From Lunularia cruciata (lineage: Eukaryota; Streptophyta; Marchantiopsida; Lunulariales; Lunulariaceae), in contig OX419756.1 of NCBI GenBank assembly GCA_948567375.1, forward strand, positions 54,290,552-54,354,551: 64,000 nucleotides of DNA, read 5' to 3'. The notes under the pieces were generated by a model that saw only the letters and a program-made list of their open reading frames with translations, did no database searches and was not told the origin of the DNA. Below, one piece after another: positions 1-11,758 of the stretch. The translations under genes were made by a program, and so were the position numbers. The stretch's first letter is position 1; each line of letters starts with the position of its first letter.

Positions 1-500
1 CAAACCCCAACCTTTCCCTTGTTGTGTGAAAAATATCTGTCAAAGAAATAAACCATTAGATGAATGTTTCCTATCCTGCCGTGGCCAGAAATTGTACACC
101 GTTTCTAGACTTTAGTACTGTAATAGATAATGTAATATTGTTTCCCATGCATTCTACAATCTAGGTAGCATACTAATGCATTAAGAATTTTTCCACGAGA
201 TTTTGAAGGGATGTTAGTGAAGTACAGAATTGCTGTGTTCACGAGAAAATCAAAACCTGTCAAAAGACCGATAAATTTTGTGAAAAGATTTCACATGCGG
301 CACTCGAGTTCCTACATCAGCACGATACCTCCTACTTCAATGGGTGAAAATAACTGAAAATTCCACTTGATATGACATCGCTCGTTACAGTCGTCATCAT
401 CGCTTCCTCCTAGCTACAGATGCTAATAGCTCAAGACTAAGAAACGGATGTATGGAATTTATAACCAGTAGATAAACAGGAAATACAGATAAAATCTGAC

Positions 501-3500
501 CTGAATTCTTCGACTTATTCCCCGCTGGACTACACGATTACCACAGTCCATATGGCAACCACACTTGTGCCAACATTCCTTGATGAACTTTCTTGACAAG
601 TGTCCTTTACAATTTTCAGGGAGATCACCTTTGATTCTTTCGTGAGGGCAATCCCATCCAGATTGGCAGAAAGTCAAAAGCTGCTCTTTGAGCTCTTCAT
701 CTTGCGTCGAGTTCACCTCGTGCTGTAGGTACTCATCTTTTAGAAGACCATCCCTGGTGTAAGCGAAAACACCCCCTGTCTCCCTGGTGCAAGTACAAGG
801 GAAAGGTGCTTCCAAACAATTGCCCAGGCATGTTCCACAGCAGTCTTCCTCTCCAACTCTTGCAAGGGAGAACTTCACATATGCATCTTCAAACACTGTG
901 TTACCTGAGATATACTTGAATGAAGCAGGAATTGTATCACTATTGTACTCGTTGACAAAGGGAATGGCCACTTTTTCCGTGCCTCTTGAAATATCGGCAG
1001 GAAAATGAGATCCCTTGATCGAGTCCGCTCTCTCAATTTCATTATTTTCTCTCGCTGATATTGTCAAATCTGAATTCTTTGGGGCTACTCGTCCGTTTCC
1101 TCTCTTGGAAATCACAGTTCCTGCAGGTAAAGAACCGTTCATATCCAGCTCTGAACCACCGCTTGTGACATGGTGTTTTGCCTCCGGACTGGGACTATCA
1201 GCAATGACCCTGAAATTCTTCCTTCTGGTACTGGCTGACTTGGACACGGTCAACGCTGCAGGTGGTGTTACACATTTCATTTTGTCCTCGCTGCTTGAGC
1301 TTGCCTTCAAGCCTACCTTGTCATGATCAAAGCATCCACTAGGAAGTCTAGGACTAGAAAGCCGCTCACTATCGTGTTTTACCCGTTTCAGCTGGTTCGC
1401 GTCCTCTGGAGGTGGTAGAGTCCGTTTAGGTGCAGTTGCAGTGGCTTCCACGTCCTGTCTTAGCAAGGCTGAGATCGCCTTTTCATTTTCACCGGCAATA
1501 GTTGGACCCTCCTTTTTGTTGAGAATGAACCTCGGTCGTATTCCTTCCGGCGTTCCAATTGCAAGTTCAGATAGGGCACATACATGCTTCGGGAGCTCCT
1601 CGGTTACCAGCTGCTGCATATCGGCTGCTCCCCCGTCTTCCAGTTCAATCACTTCTACGGGCTTTTCTTGCGGGTCTTCTTGGGGGTCCTCAACTGACTT
1701 GTGCACGCCACTAGAATGAGTGAGCAATGGAACAAGATCGTCTACTTTGAATTCATTTGCTTGGAGTGCCAACGACGGCTCGTCTTCGTCATCATCGGAG
1801 TAGTTGAGCAGTCCCATGAGGGGGTTTGATGCATCACCAAGAGGTAAACTCGTATCCACAGCAACCTTTCCATAGTTTCTTCCTCCACTAATAGGTCCAG
1901 GCCCTGTATGGTTCTCTCCAGTCGGATCTGGCACATATCAGAAGTCCACTGAAAGTAAACACAACTATTCTTTTCGCCAAGGCAGAGTACACAATGAAAC
2001 TGAATACGTTTTTGGAGAAGGTGAGCGGATAGAAGTCACAACGGAGTGAAAGAATATACCAAGAGCAGAAGTAACAATAAGACCAATACCATTGGTCACT
2101 CTGCTGGAGCAATAACCTGGTTTTCCATGAGGTTCCGCTTCCTGAGGTGCTTCCACTGAGTTTCTATTGTCAGTAGTACGCTCACTGCGGGCTTTCTCCT
2201 TCTGCAGATTAATATTAGAGCATTCGGCTCTTTCAATCTTGGTACTAGGTTCAGCAACAAGCGAGGACCGTGCTCGGGGACTTACAACTTGTCTCAAAGG
2301 CTCTTCCAGAGCATCTAATCTTCTCCTCGGTGTTGGAATGAAAGAAGAGGTGGTTGATTGCCCCAGATGTGTTGCCTTATGCTCTTCATCTTCCAAATCA
2401 ACAATTTCAACGTCTGGTCCGGGGACCGCATTTGCCCCTTTCTCTATTTTAACCTTCGCAAACAGTGGCGGCTTGGGAACCTCCCCATAGGATTCGAGAG
2501 ATCGCCTGACCGCAACCTCATGCGATTGAAGTTGCTCTCTTTCTTCTTTAAGTGGTCGTTGAGCAGGACTATTCGGTCGTTCACTTGAAATGGGCTTCTT
2601 GCCCTTTTCAATCGCAGCTGGACTGCTCGTTGAGGATCGCGTTCGGCGAGGACTGATAGATCCCTGATTTTGCAGTGGCTGCATGAAATGTGGAAGTCAC
2701 TCAAGAGTGTGAAGAGACAAAGTACCAACACAAAATGAAGTTTGAGTTGCATATTCACTAAACTCCGCTCTCGAGGTTCTGGGTTAGGAAGATTACGCTA
2801 CAGACAACTGGAGTACACATAAACTTATTCAAGAAGTATAACAACCTCATGGGGTGCTGATATGCGGAATAAGCACCTTCAGCAACAACACTGAAAATAA
2901 ATGTCGGCAATCTATCATAACAATGGTGAATAGGAGGTATATTCAAAGTAGGATATGAGGTACATTCAAAGTAGGATAACAACCTCATGAAAAGTATATG
3001 TGCGGAATATATATCTTCAGCAGCCAAAGTACAATAATTGCCGGGATTCTATCATAATATTGGTGAACAAGTGGTGTAAACTCACTAGAAGCGTCGGCAC
3101 TTAGTCCAGAATACGACTTGCATCACCATTGATGCAGCAACACACATTGGAGTCGACAAAGTTTTGAATCCTGAAATGCACCCTGGACGTCGATGCTCCC
3201 ATGAATTTGCACAGATAAGCAGAAACTAAGGAGATGTATTTGAAGATGAGACGGGGAACTTCGTTATTCGTGGATGAGACAAGGATCCGGATTTGGGTAA
3301 GTCCAGATTTGGGTAAGTCCGATAAAGATACAGAATTGGAAGCTAATACGCTCCTCAGAATCAGAAGAAGCAAGTCTTCAATCTTTGCTCGTTGTGCAGA
3401 TGTGCAGACCAACTAAGAGTCGTCAGAAGGATTACTGTTGTTAGATGGTAGATCCCGGAAGAGACCAAGTACTTCATCCATTAAAACTTCCATTGGGCAC

Positions 3501-6500
3501 GCATAAGGAACATCATACCCGGAATGTAATGAAGAAAGCGCATCCAGTAGTACTTGAAAACTTAGAGCGCAAATATATTCTTGATCCATAAAAGAAAATG
3601 TAGCTCGTGGTACTCAGGAGCCGTTCTCCCACCGACTAGACTGCGACAGATGCAAATTTATCTATGAAGAGGCTAGTGATCGATAACTCACAAATAGAGT
3701 GATGAATGCATGATAAAGAATGCATAAAAAGTTGAGTTTCATCTAATCGTCAGGAATTGGTAATTGGATTGAATTATCGAAATTAACAGTGCAGTAAAAC
3801 TACACCTCTGTTATCTTCGTAGTGTCTGTGAACAGGAACGAAAGAAGTTTATACGGGAAGTCCTGAAGAGGGCATCGGAGATGAACGGCGATAACCGCAT
3901 ACATTCTTACACTTACTCGAACAGCGATCCACACCCACGGATAACATGCATGATCCACTTTCGCATACCATTACTCAAACGGGGATCTACAGGCGGAAGA
4001 CAAACATGACTCTACTGTAGGAGATGCAATGTAGTCACGGAAATACTACTTATCAATACCACGATATGAGAGAGGCCATGAAAAAACTGGTAATCGATAC
4101 GATAAGAACACCATATGAAAATAAATTAACATGACGAGTTCCCACGGATAAATATATGTGACACAGCGTTCGTAGACTTCCCGTATCTCAGTCCATCACA
4201 TGAAATGGTTGATGACTGTGATTGACTTCCCATTATCGTATCGTCAATAACACGCAAAGGTATGGGAAGATAGCTTATAAGTTAGTTGTGTATCACCGTC
4301 AATCACATGAACCAAACGAAGTGGCAATGGGAAGATGACTTCGACCTTAGTAGTTGTGTGTACGTGCAAGTAGAGGTCTTGGTGCAAATAGAAAAGAGTG
4401 CAGTGACAATCAAACGAAGTACTAATGTGAGAATGATTTCGAGTTAGCTCTGTGTACGAGTAAGCAGAGGTCAGGGAGTGTATATCTCTGATGTCCTATG
4501 AGAGCATATTCCATAAACAGCAAACACTTGATGGGAGTATCTAGACTTTCACAATAAAGTCAGAGTGTAAAGAATAGAGCACCTGATAGTGCATGACTCT
4601 AAAGTTCTATTAGAGCATACTCCATAACACTTGAACTAGCTAGACTATCATAATATCCACCAAACACTTGAACTAGCTAGACTATCATAATAAGTCAGCA
4701 CCCGGGCAAACAACTCTGTTCAATGCCGGATCAACTCGAGAGAAACAGAAACGCGATCCCCTCGATATCGAGGGGATCCTAATACAGGATCTCAACCATG
4801 TCCAGGGCAAACTCGGTAGCTTCCGGGAAGTCATCTTGGGATCGGGGACAAGGATCGCAGTGCCAATAGGAACAGTAGTAGTCAGATTTGTGAATGCAGT
4901 TTGGCAGCAAACAAGCTGTGGATAGTTCTTCCTAAAGTTTGTTCATCGTCGGATAAATATGAGATGCATAAGGAGGGAAAACAAGAGTGTGCACAGCAAA
5001 TCATGCATCGGAAAGTACGAGAATATGAGAAACATCGAGACATCGAGACATCGTGGACGCATGCCGGTGGGAGGCAAAACACCTACCTTAACTGTACCTG
5101 GAATAACGAAATGAATGATAGCATAAATGATTGACAGCAAGGAGAAAGAACAAGTGAAAAATCAGTGTTGCGGAAATGAAAACATGCAAGGAAACACCGA
5201 ACTGAGTCATGGTGAGAAATGTTTTGAATGAGTTAATGAAGAGTAGAAATGAGTAACGGGAGCAGAAGCCGTTCGTAGAACGGGAAATCCATACACGCTT
5301 AGGACACAACCGACATGCAACGCAAAGTTCGTACATGTAAATCAAAGGAACTCCGTGCATGCACAAGTGTAAGCAATGTACGCAATGCGGAATTGATAAA
5401 CTCGTAGATTCCATGAACGGGGAATAAGGCATTCGATATGATGATCATGATGACGTAGTTGACCAAAGAATGAACGGTGAATAAGGTGAATAAGGCATTC
5501 AATATGAAGATCACTAAGACGTAGAGTACCAAAGAAATAATCATTTCACAATAATGCGAAGCAAGAGCAGTAAGGGAATTTAGTGTTACTTTGTAACAAA
5601 GGGAGAAAGCGAAATGCAAACATGTAGCAGGACTAAATACCGTATATCACCACGTGATATACACTATAACCACATGCGTCCTAAAACTCTGAACACCAGA
5701 AGGAAGCAGACAGCATTCCATTCTAAGAAAATAAAGTAAGAGGCTTTGAAGTTGCAAACTTCCTGATACCTGTCTCACTCTGGATTTGATGCAACAGAGA
5801 AGACTAACCACGTTTAGTATCTACAGAGATTTGGTAGAGAACCAGGGAACTCACTCACAAGAAATAATAGAAATCGCATGTGGCAGTGAATCGTCTTGTG
5901 TTCTGCACACTGGTGCAACAACAGGGGAACCAGGGAACTCACTCCTAAGAAATAACAGAAGTTGCATTGTGGCAGCGAATGGTCTTCAGTTTTGAAACCT
6001 GGAGCAGCTCTCTTGTAATAACGGGGTTTAGAAGGTGTGAAAAGCTAAAAGAACGACACCCACTCGATTTTCAAGATGAATACCTGAAAATCGCGCTTAG
6101 AATATCTGCAATCTTCAATGGACGTAATCACAACGAAAATGAAAACCGAACTGAGTTTTAAGCAGAGCTAGCGAGAGTAATTACGAAATTCTCCTCCTCC
6201 CCTAGTGTAAGAGGTGTGTATCTTGGCATGCTCTATGAGACACGACACTAGCCAGACTGGAAAGAAAACACAACGCCTTCCTCAGTGCCCCGAAGTGAAG
6301 AAGTACCTGGATAGAAGTTCCCTTCGTATACCGAATTTCTGTGATGGTCATGAGGGTCCACAGATAACTCAGTTGATTACAAAAGTGCCGCTCAAGGGTG
6401 GGTGATCATCGCTAGATCGTCAGTCGTGAAGTGTACGTAGGAGCAACACTAAAGTTAGATAAGTCCCGACAGTTATCAAGCGGGTAGGCCGGGACATGTC

Positions 6501-8217
6501 TGAAAAGCGCCTGTGACCCCAGAGAATTTATGATGCATCAGGGCAAACAGGATGTGCGAGAATGCAATCATGCAGTAAAACGATATGAGGATAAATAGTA
6601 ATAAGCCAGCTTCGAAGAATGAGAGAATAGGTAATGCATCAGGAAAAGCAGTTGCGCACATACGCAATCATGCAGCAGAAAGATATGAAGATAAGAGGGC
6701 AGTAAGCTTCTAACGAGGAATGAGCGGTAAGAAAGAAAGGGAGAGGAACGAGTCGGATACCTTGGGTATCCCTCAACTAACGAGATCAGTCCGCAGAGAT
6801 GAAATTAGTCTAACATCGCATGAACCCACCGTGAACCCGAACCGACAGCAATGAGGAATAAAGTGGAAGTGTAAGAGAGAGGAACAGATCCTTGGAAACG
6901 GAAGGAGTCAGACAACTGAAAGATAACTGGTAACTGAACCATGAGCTGGTTAGTGGCGAGTAGGTATAAAAGAAGAAGTGAATTCGAGGAAGTGAAGTCG
7001 TAGGCTCCCTCGAAGAGAAAGGGCAAGATCCCATTCATCGGCTCTCAGTGAAGTAGTAGTATTATTGGCAGTAAGAGATCGCTAGAGGCAAAAGAAGATG
7101 CAACAGAAAAGAGCCGGTGCGTAGAATCATGAGTGGTTTAATAGGGAATGGTTATCAAAGAAGAAGCGCATTCAAAAGAGAGGAGACAATACAACAGTAT
7201 TAGTGAGTAGAGTAGCTTGAATACGAGCAAAAGCAGTTCGGAAAACACGGGCTCCACACCCACGGATTCCATACATAGCAATCAACACATGCAAAGAACA
7301 ACTTCGTATCGCATTCTATGTAAAGTGAAGAGGAGTTGGAAGTTAGTGGTTGGTATGTGTATCCAGCATGAGAGTGCATGGAGATGAGCGTAAATATAAG
7401 AGGACTGGATACGGGGAAATGAGAGCAGAAGCCGTTCGGAGAACAGGGTGTCCAGATCCCATTATGTGCATATGAACTGTAGATGAATATAAGCATGAAA
7501 TGTAGATGTAAGCATGATATGAGGACATGAGAGCAGAAACCGTTCGAATAACGGGGATTTCAGAACTGATTAAATGCATATGAAGTTTGCACTTGAAGTT
7601 GTAGAGTGTTGGCATGGGTAACCCACAAAGTACATCCAGTTTGTTTGGAGTATGAAATGTTGGAGGGAACATGTGGAAGAGAAATCATGTGCAGTTTCGC
7701 GAATTCGCTTTGCTGTTTCTTCTCGAGAATGGCAATGGAAATGTAAAAATGTAGAGAAAATCAGCAACCTAGGTAGTCGCATTGTAAACATATGAATAGT
7801 AGCAACCAAGAAAGGGTGTAGTGTCTTCACCGCTGACTCCTGCTTCTCGAAGGCCTGATCGGCAAGCAGACGGTAGTTTTCGGCTTCAATGTAGCTCCAT
7901 TCGTTGTTGTACACCTACATCCGAGAGCAATCGTGCGCATCAGCTAATCTAAAAATTCAGAATCTGATTTCAGATCTTGGAGGCCCTTGAAATCTTCAGC
8001 TATCAGAAAGATTTGCTTGATGACGTGTAACGATTTGCTTACAATGTGTCCATTCTAAATTGCTGATTAGAAGTGGAACAATTTCTGCCACATGATATGA
8101 ACAAGAAGAGCAAACCTTCAACAGCTCTCTCAGAATTGGGATTATAAAGCGCCGGTCCAAGCCCAAAGCTTCCATGGCTCCCAGTGCCATGTTGGCTCTT
8201 TCTTTCCCCGTTGACAT
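501..8217 (-). CDS. SUVR: SUVR-type SET-domain histone methyltransferase, 5' part (SET domain off the left edge)
   Basis: Histone H3K9-type lysine methyltransferase of the plant SUVR1/2/4 group, acting in the nucleus on chromatin (family knowledge). Exons on the minus strand: 8217-8116, 7914-7831, 2678-2090, 1927-501, giving 734 residues in consistent phase. Residues about 5-60 form a WIYLD domain split over exons 1-2 (start MSTGKERANMALGAMEAL, then NNEWSYIEAENYRLLAD). Exons 3-4 encode a low-complexity acidic/Ser-Pro linker with two EIVDLEDE/EVIELEDG-like acidic patches. Residues about 595-734 are the Cys-rich pre-SET region (EEDCCGTC, PCTCTRETGG, ECWHKCGCHMDCGNRVVQRG), followed by a GT donor at 500. 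The SET exons must lie left of position 1; positions 1-500 read as intron. Intron 2 is 5152 bp, far longer than the other introns. The start ATG at 8217 is the first in frame before the WIYLD domain. SUVR1, 2 and 4 cannot be told apart here. The exon 3 start (acceptor at 2679-2680) is the least certain junction. Confidence 0.87.
2838..3075. repeat. Degenerate tandem pair, period about 138 bp, in SUVR intron 2
   Basis: Two imperfect copies begin with ATAACAACCTCATG (about 2838 and 2976). Both continue through a GCGGAATA...CTTCAGCA block, a TATCATAA block and TGGTGAA. A short ATTCAAAGTAGGATA repeat sits between them. The copies have diverged by substitutions and small indels, so the duplication is old. 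Confidence 0.6.
4492..4705. repeat. Degenerate triplicated block in SUVR intron 2
   Basis: Three related stretches contain AGAGCATA(T/C)TCCATAA and/or AACACTTGAACTAGCTAGAC followed by TATCATAATA (about 4500-4560, 4612-4655, 4660-4700). The last two share the 20-base core exactly. Upstream, a similar imperfect pair starts with AACGAAGT and ends with GTAGAGGTC or GCAGAGGTC (about 4317-4380 and 4404-4470). Confidence 0.55.
5414..5535. repeat. Tandem pair, period about 60 bp, in SUVR intron 2
   Basis: GAACGG(G/T)GAATAAGG, then GGCATTC(G/A)ATATGA and a GACGTAG...ACCAAAGAA tail, occur twice in a row. The second copy has an extra GTGAATAAG insertion. Confidence 0.55.
5839..5988. repeat. Direct repeat pair, period 88 bp, in SUVR intron 2
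   Basis: GAACCAGGGAACTCACTC starts at 5839 and again at 5927. Both copies continue with an AAGAAATAA.AGAA block and GTGGCAG(T/C)GAAT, giving about 58 bp of close similarity per copy. This is one of the best-preserved duplications in the intron. Confidence 0.7.
6533..6720. repeat. Tandem pair, period about 101 bp, in SUVR intron 2
   Basis: ATGCATCAGG begins the copies at 6533 and 6634. Shared blocks are GCAATCATGCAG, GATATGA(G/A)GATAA and GAATGAG. The copies have moderate divergence and a small indel. Confidence 0.6.
7217..7575. repeat. Repeats sharing a GAGCAGAAGCCGTTCG core in SUVR intron 2
   Basis: The core GAGAGCAGAA(G/A)CCGTTCG followed by AACGGG- or AACAGGG-like sequence occurs near 7421 and 7528, with a weaker copy at 7224 and a distant copy at 5259 (AGCAGAAGCCGTTCGTAGAACGGG). 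The spacing of the last two is about 108 bp. The block is transcribed antisense as part of intron 2. Confidence 0.6.
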
Positions 8218-9310
8218 CGCGACGACTAAACAGGCTTCCTCCGCAGTTTAAGAAGGGAACTACAGTAAGCCCTCAGTATCAATGGCTCCTAGTGAGGATG
8301 GAGAGAAATCACTAAACCACAACCAAAACCCTTCAAGAGCGAGAATGTCACTGTTATCCAGTATTCAGTGGCAATTTTTGTCTCAATCTTCTAGCCACAC
8401 CAGCCGGCTCCCTGTCTGACTCCGACTTCATCAAGCATTCCTGAGGCACGAGGACGATGCAAGAGTCTGCAATTCCAGCAGCATTGATTACTTCCCATTA
8501 CTGTAAGTCTGCATTTGATGCATACACACACAAACCAACCATTGAGCCAACAAAAAATGTAGCTCAAGCTCAGGTGCTGTAATTACCGCGACAAGGATCT
8601 CAGGTACAGAATTTACCACAACAATGTCTCCACTCCAAAAAAACGCACAGACAGACAACAAACTCTCCCTAGATAGAACAGACAAAGAGAAGGAATGCAA
8701 TGCAGCAAGAGAATCAACATCTGATGATGAGTAACAAATTCTACACCATATAACCAACCGGAACATGTGCATTTGAGCCGCGAGGCTCGATACGCAGGTC
8801 CACCTGCGCCTCCTCCTCGTCACCCTCACATCAGAATTTGCTAGCACGGGATCCGTTCTTCTTTTCTGTCCTCGTCACCTCAATTTGGACTGGCGCTCTA
8901 ACGAGTCTCGTTCAGCAGTCAATTTCTACCACTGCAATGTCGGTACTCTAATCAGTCGCGCCAGAGGACGTGGCATCATTCGACTGGAGAAACCAACTTC
9001 CTTTCGTGTCTCTATCCCGGACCCGAACCATCTTCTTTCGAATGAGCATGCAGCTGCAGAGTCGCTGCTGTAATCTACCGGTGCGGTAACATCGGTGATC
9101 TTGGGCATGTAAATTCAAGAAAGGAAGGGAATTGCGTTGAACAAGGAGATCCTCTTCCTCAGTCATTCTGACGTGGAAAGCGGAGTAATTGCCGCTTCTT
9201 CTTTCCGCGCGTTCCCAAAGCGGGAATTGCACCACAGTACGTCACTGCGGCGGCTGCTCGTTTAGCATCTAGACGACAAAGCCGTCATTCCTTCCCCGTC
9301 CTATATGAAT
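8218..9310 (-). promoter_or_regulatory. 5' leader and promoter side of the SUVR gene
   Basis: This stretch lies directly upstream of the SUVR start codon and is more GC-rich than the spacers around it, with CG-containing blocks near 8770-8830 and 9070-9300. No recognisable protein is encoded on either strand; the short open frames here look like chance. I infer a 5' UTR (possibly with an intron) and a core promoter near 9290-9310, where the minus strand reads ATTCATATAG just downstream of the palindromic G-box. No transcript data are available to place the start site. Confidence 0.4.
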
Positions 9311-9326
9311 TAAGTCACGTGACTTA
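9311..9326. promoter_or_regulatory. 16-bp perfect palindrome with a G-box core
   Basis: TAAGTCACGTGACTTA is identical to its reverse complement over all 16 bases and is centred on CACGTG, the core bound by bHLH and bZIP factors in plants (established knowledge). A second related core, GACGTGGC, follows at about 9339-9346. The site lies about 1.1 kb upstream of the SUVR start codon and next to a TATA-like sequence on the minus strand, so it is likely a promoter element of that gene (inference). Confidence 0.55.
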
Positions 9327-10811
9327 GATGGGGTGCCGACGTGGCGACTGTCAATAGCTCAATGAAGGTGTCTTCAACTATACGCAGTAGGCGGTAGGTT
9401 GACTGACTGAACGCCGATGCGTAGATTCGAAACTCATTATGATAACTGAATTCAAGGGATGGAAGTAAGAAAATTATATTTTCATATAGAGAGGACGAAA
9501 TTCAATTGTTCAATTTTGGATTCACCAATCAAATTTCATCTATTATACAATGTTAATCACATATTATTTTAGAAAATAATTTGAATTGGTGGAAGAGGAT
9601 ATATATACTACAATAATGATGCAAGAAGGAAGAGCATCATATAGCAAGACTGAAAAATAAACCTCATGTGTGATATGTGATGAGTCAATGTCTCTTTGAT
9701 TGGGATATGTGGAAGCTAGATGAAACTAGAAGCAAGAAAAATGCTAATTTTAATTGTGGTATTTGCGGGGTCAATTGGAATGAGCTTCTTAATATACATA
9801 AAGTAAGACAATTTTATAAAGTTTTGAATGGCTTATAAACCATATCTTTTCAAGTGAGAAGTTAGTAACGGTATTATCCAATGATACAAAATCAGATTCG
9901 ACCATTGCATACACAAAATTGTTCAAACAATAGAAATTGACCTTGTATTGATGCAAAACACTCTTTGAAGCATCTATATCATTCACCATTGCTTTTAAGA
10001 TTTGAGATTCTTTTTGAATCTCACTCGTTGAAGTATCTACACATTCACCTTTACTTCTTAGAACTATTGCTCTTTTTGGATAATACTCTTTGACGCTTTT
10101 TGAAACATCCACATTATTCATCATTGCTCTTTGAATTTTAGTCCTTCTTGAAAATTTAGAGAATTGATGGTTGATAAGTTTGATTCTTGCATCTTTGAAA
10201 GAATGTAATAGAAAGAAAAGACTCTATAATTTCAAAAACACCATATCCCAAAATCTCAATGTAAACATGCAACTATAGAAATCAATTTTCTATGAGAGAA
10301 TACAAAATTGAACAAAAGGAAATCAATTGACAACACCAAAATCTTAGTGTGATGAGAAGGAAACATTTTGGAACTATTTTGAAACCATTCTCGTGAACCA
10401 CGAGAAATCAATTGGAAAACAAAGACAACCTTAGAATTAAAAGAAAGCATATCATTTCCCAAAACAAACCATAATGAGGATCATGTAGACCTTACTCTTG
10501 GCCAACATGGGTATGTCCTTGACATGGCCACCTAGAAATCACCGGATGAAGGGGACCATATCTCTCCAGATCTTGCACCCCTAGCAATGAAATATCTATT
10601 GGTAGGGTCTTTGGTAACCCCTAACTTGGAAAGGAAATGAATTTCATCCAAAGGTTGCAAGACCTCACCCTTTTGAAGCAAGGAGAGATTGAAAATTGAG
10701 AATCTATACACATGACATGTTTCTATAATTTTAGCCGCTAATGAGTAGCACTCAAGTCAAGATCATGATTAGTTTGAAGAATATCTAATATGGGAAGAAT
10801 ATATAACATAC
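9327..10811. other. AT-rich spacer between SUVR and element 1
   Basis: No gene is recognised. A minus-strand open frame at 9789-10124 contains imperfect repeats of a DNA unit with CTCTTTGAAGCATCTA and CATTCACCATTGCT (about 9957, 10015 and 10088), so it reads as minisatellite-like sequence rather than a known protein. Confidence 0.4.
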
Positions 10812-11566
10812 TGTAATACCAATAGCTATCCATATGATCTAGATGTGAAATTTTGTTTGGTAACATTTGGAGTGATGTTATACATGATGGTCAAAATATA
10901 TTAGATAGAAGTATCACCAAAAGGGTACTTCTACTAATAGGGCAGAAAACCAAAATAGATTTGAAAACCTTAAAACCAATGGCTAGACATATGATTTGAA
11001 GGTGAGAATTGGGTTGGTAACATCTGGAAGGATGTTACACAAGATGGAATGAATAGATCAGAAATAGGTATCACCAAAAGGGGACTCTACTAATAGAGTT
11101 GGAACCGAAATATGCCTAAAATCTTTGAAGGCAAGTTTGAAGGCCTAAACGGATGAATTAGGCCTCGAAAATGTACACATTCCCTCTCCCAATGGAAGAG
11201 AGGCTGGCCTTCCCTCCCGCCTGCTTTGTCTTGTCGAGAGCTTTCCAACGGTACCTCATCCACGTGATTCTGAGATTCCTATAGGAAGATTCCCTAAAAG
11301 ATTCCCTCCAGTCAAAGCTTGTTTGACCAACCAGATAGGACTAGTATCGACATGTCACCCATCCAAGTAAGTAATCCAAGGGTGGAGCTTTCTGACATGT
11401 CACCTATCTATGTACCTAATCCTATGGTGGAGCTTCATTGAAGGAGATCCGCTTTGCCTATATAATAAAGAGAAGGTGCTCCTTTGGTGCATCGGGGTTT
11501 GAGTGTGAAAGTGTGTGTTTCTCCTGGTGTGTTTCTCTTCAGGTCTCCTATCCTTGGAGTATTACA
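10812..11566 (+). repeat. Element 1 5' LTR (755 bp)
   Basis: It begins TGTAATACCAATAGC and ends GAGTATTACA. It pairs with the 3' LTR at 16685-17438. It contains two diverged copies of a U3 unit starting GCTA(T/G)CCATATGATCTAGATG and GCTAGACATATGATTTGAAG (about 165 bp apart). A TATA-like box (CTATATAATAAAGAGAAGG) lies near 11458. Confidence 0.92.
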
Positions 11567-11567
11567 A

Positions 11568-11580
11568 TGGTATCAAAGCA
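11568..11580 (+). other. Primer binding site of element 1
   Basis: TGGTATCAAAGCA starts one base after the LTR end and resembles the complement of the initiator tRNA-Met 3' end (TGGTATCAGAGC in plant elements), which is the usual primer of plant chromoviruses. Confidence 0.8.
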
Positions 11581-11758
11581 GGTGTTGTCAAAGAGAGCGG
11601 ATCACCCCTCTTGGAAGAACATGGGCTACTTAGACTGAGAAATTTTGAGGAGAGACATTTTGGTGTAATTTGTAGATTAGGAGGATAGAATGGATGCTCT
11701 GGGAGTACAATATCTAGTGCCTTGCTTCCCATTCTTGAATCCATTCAACATCAAGATT

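Noticed and set aside
3101-3412. Extra SUVR exon in intron 2 (103-codon minus-strand frame)
   Set aside because: No similarity to the SUVR linker or to any domain; exons 2 and 3 already join in phase without it.
7217-7575. Possible CRISPR-like array because of a repeated GAGCAGAAGCCGTTCG core
   Set aside because: Copies are few, diverged and irregularly spaced, and they lie in an intron of a eukaryotic gene.
11568-11580. tRNA gene suggested by TGGTATCAAAGCA
   Set aside because: It is only the primer binding site; no cloverleaf sequence surrounds it.
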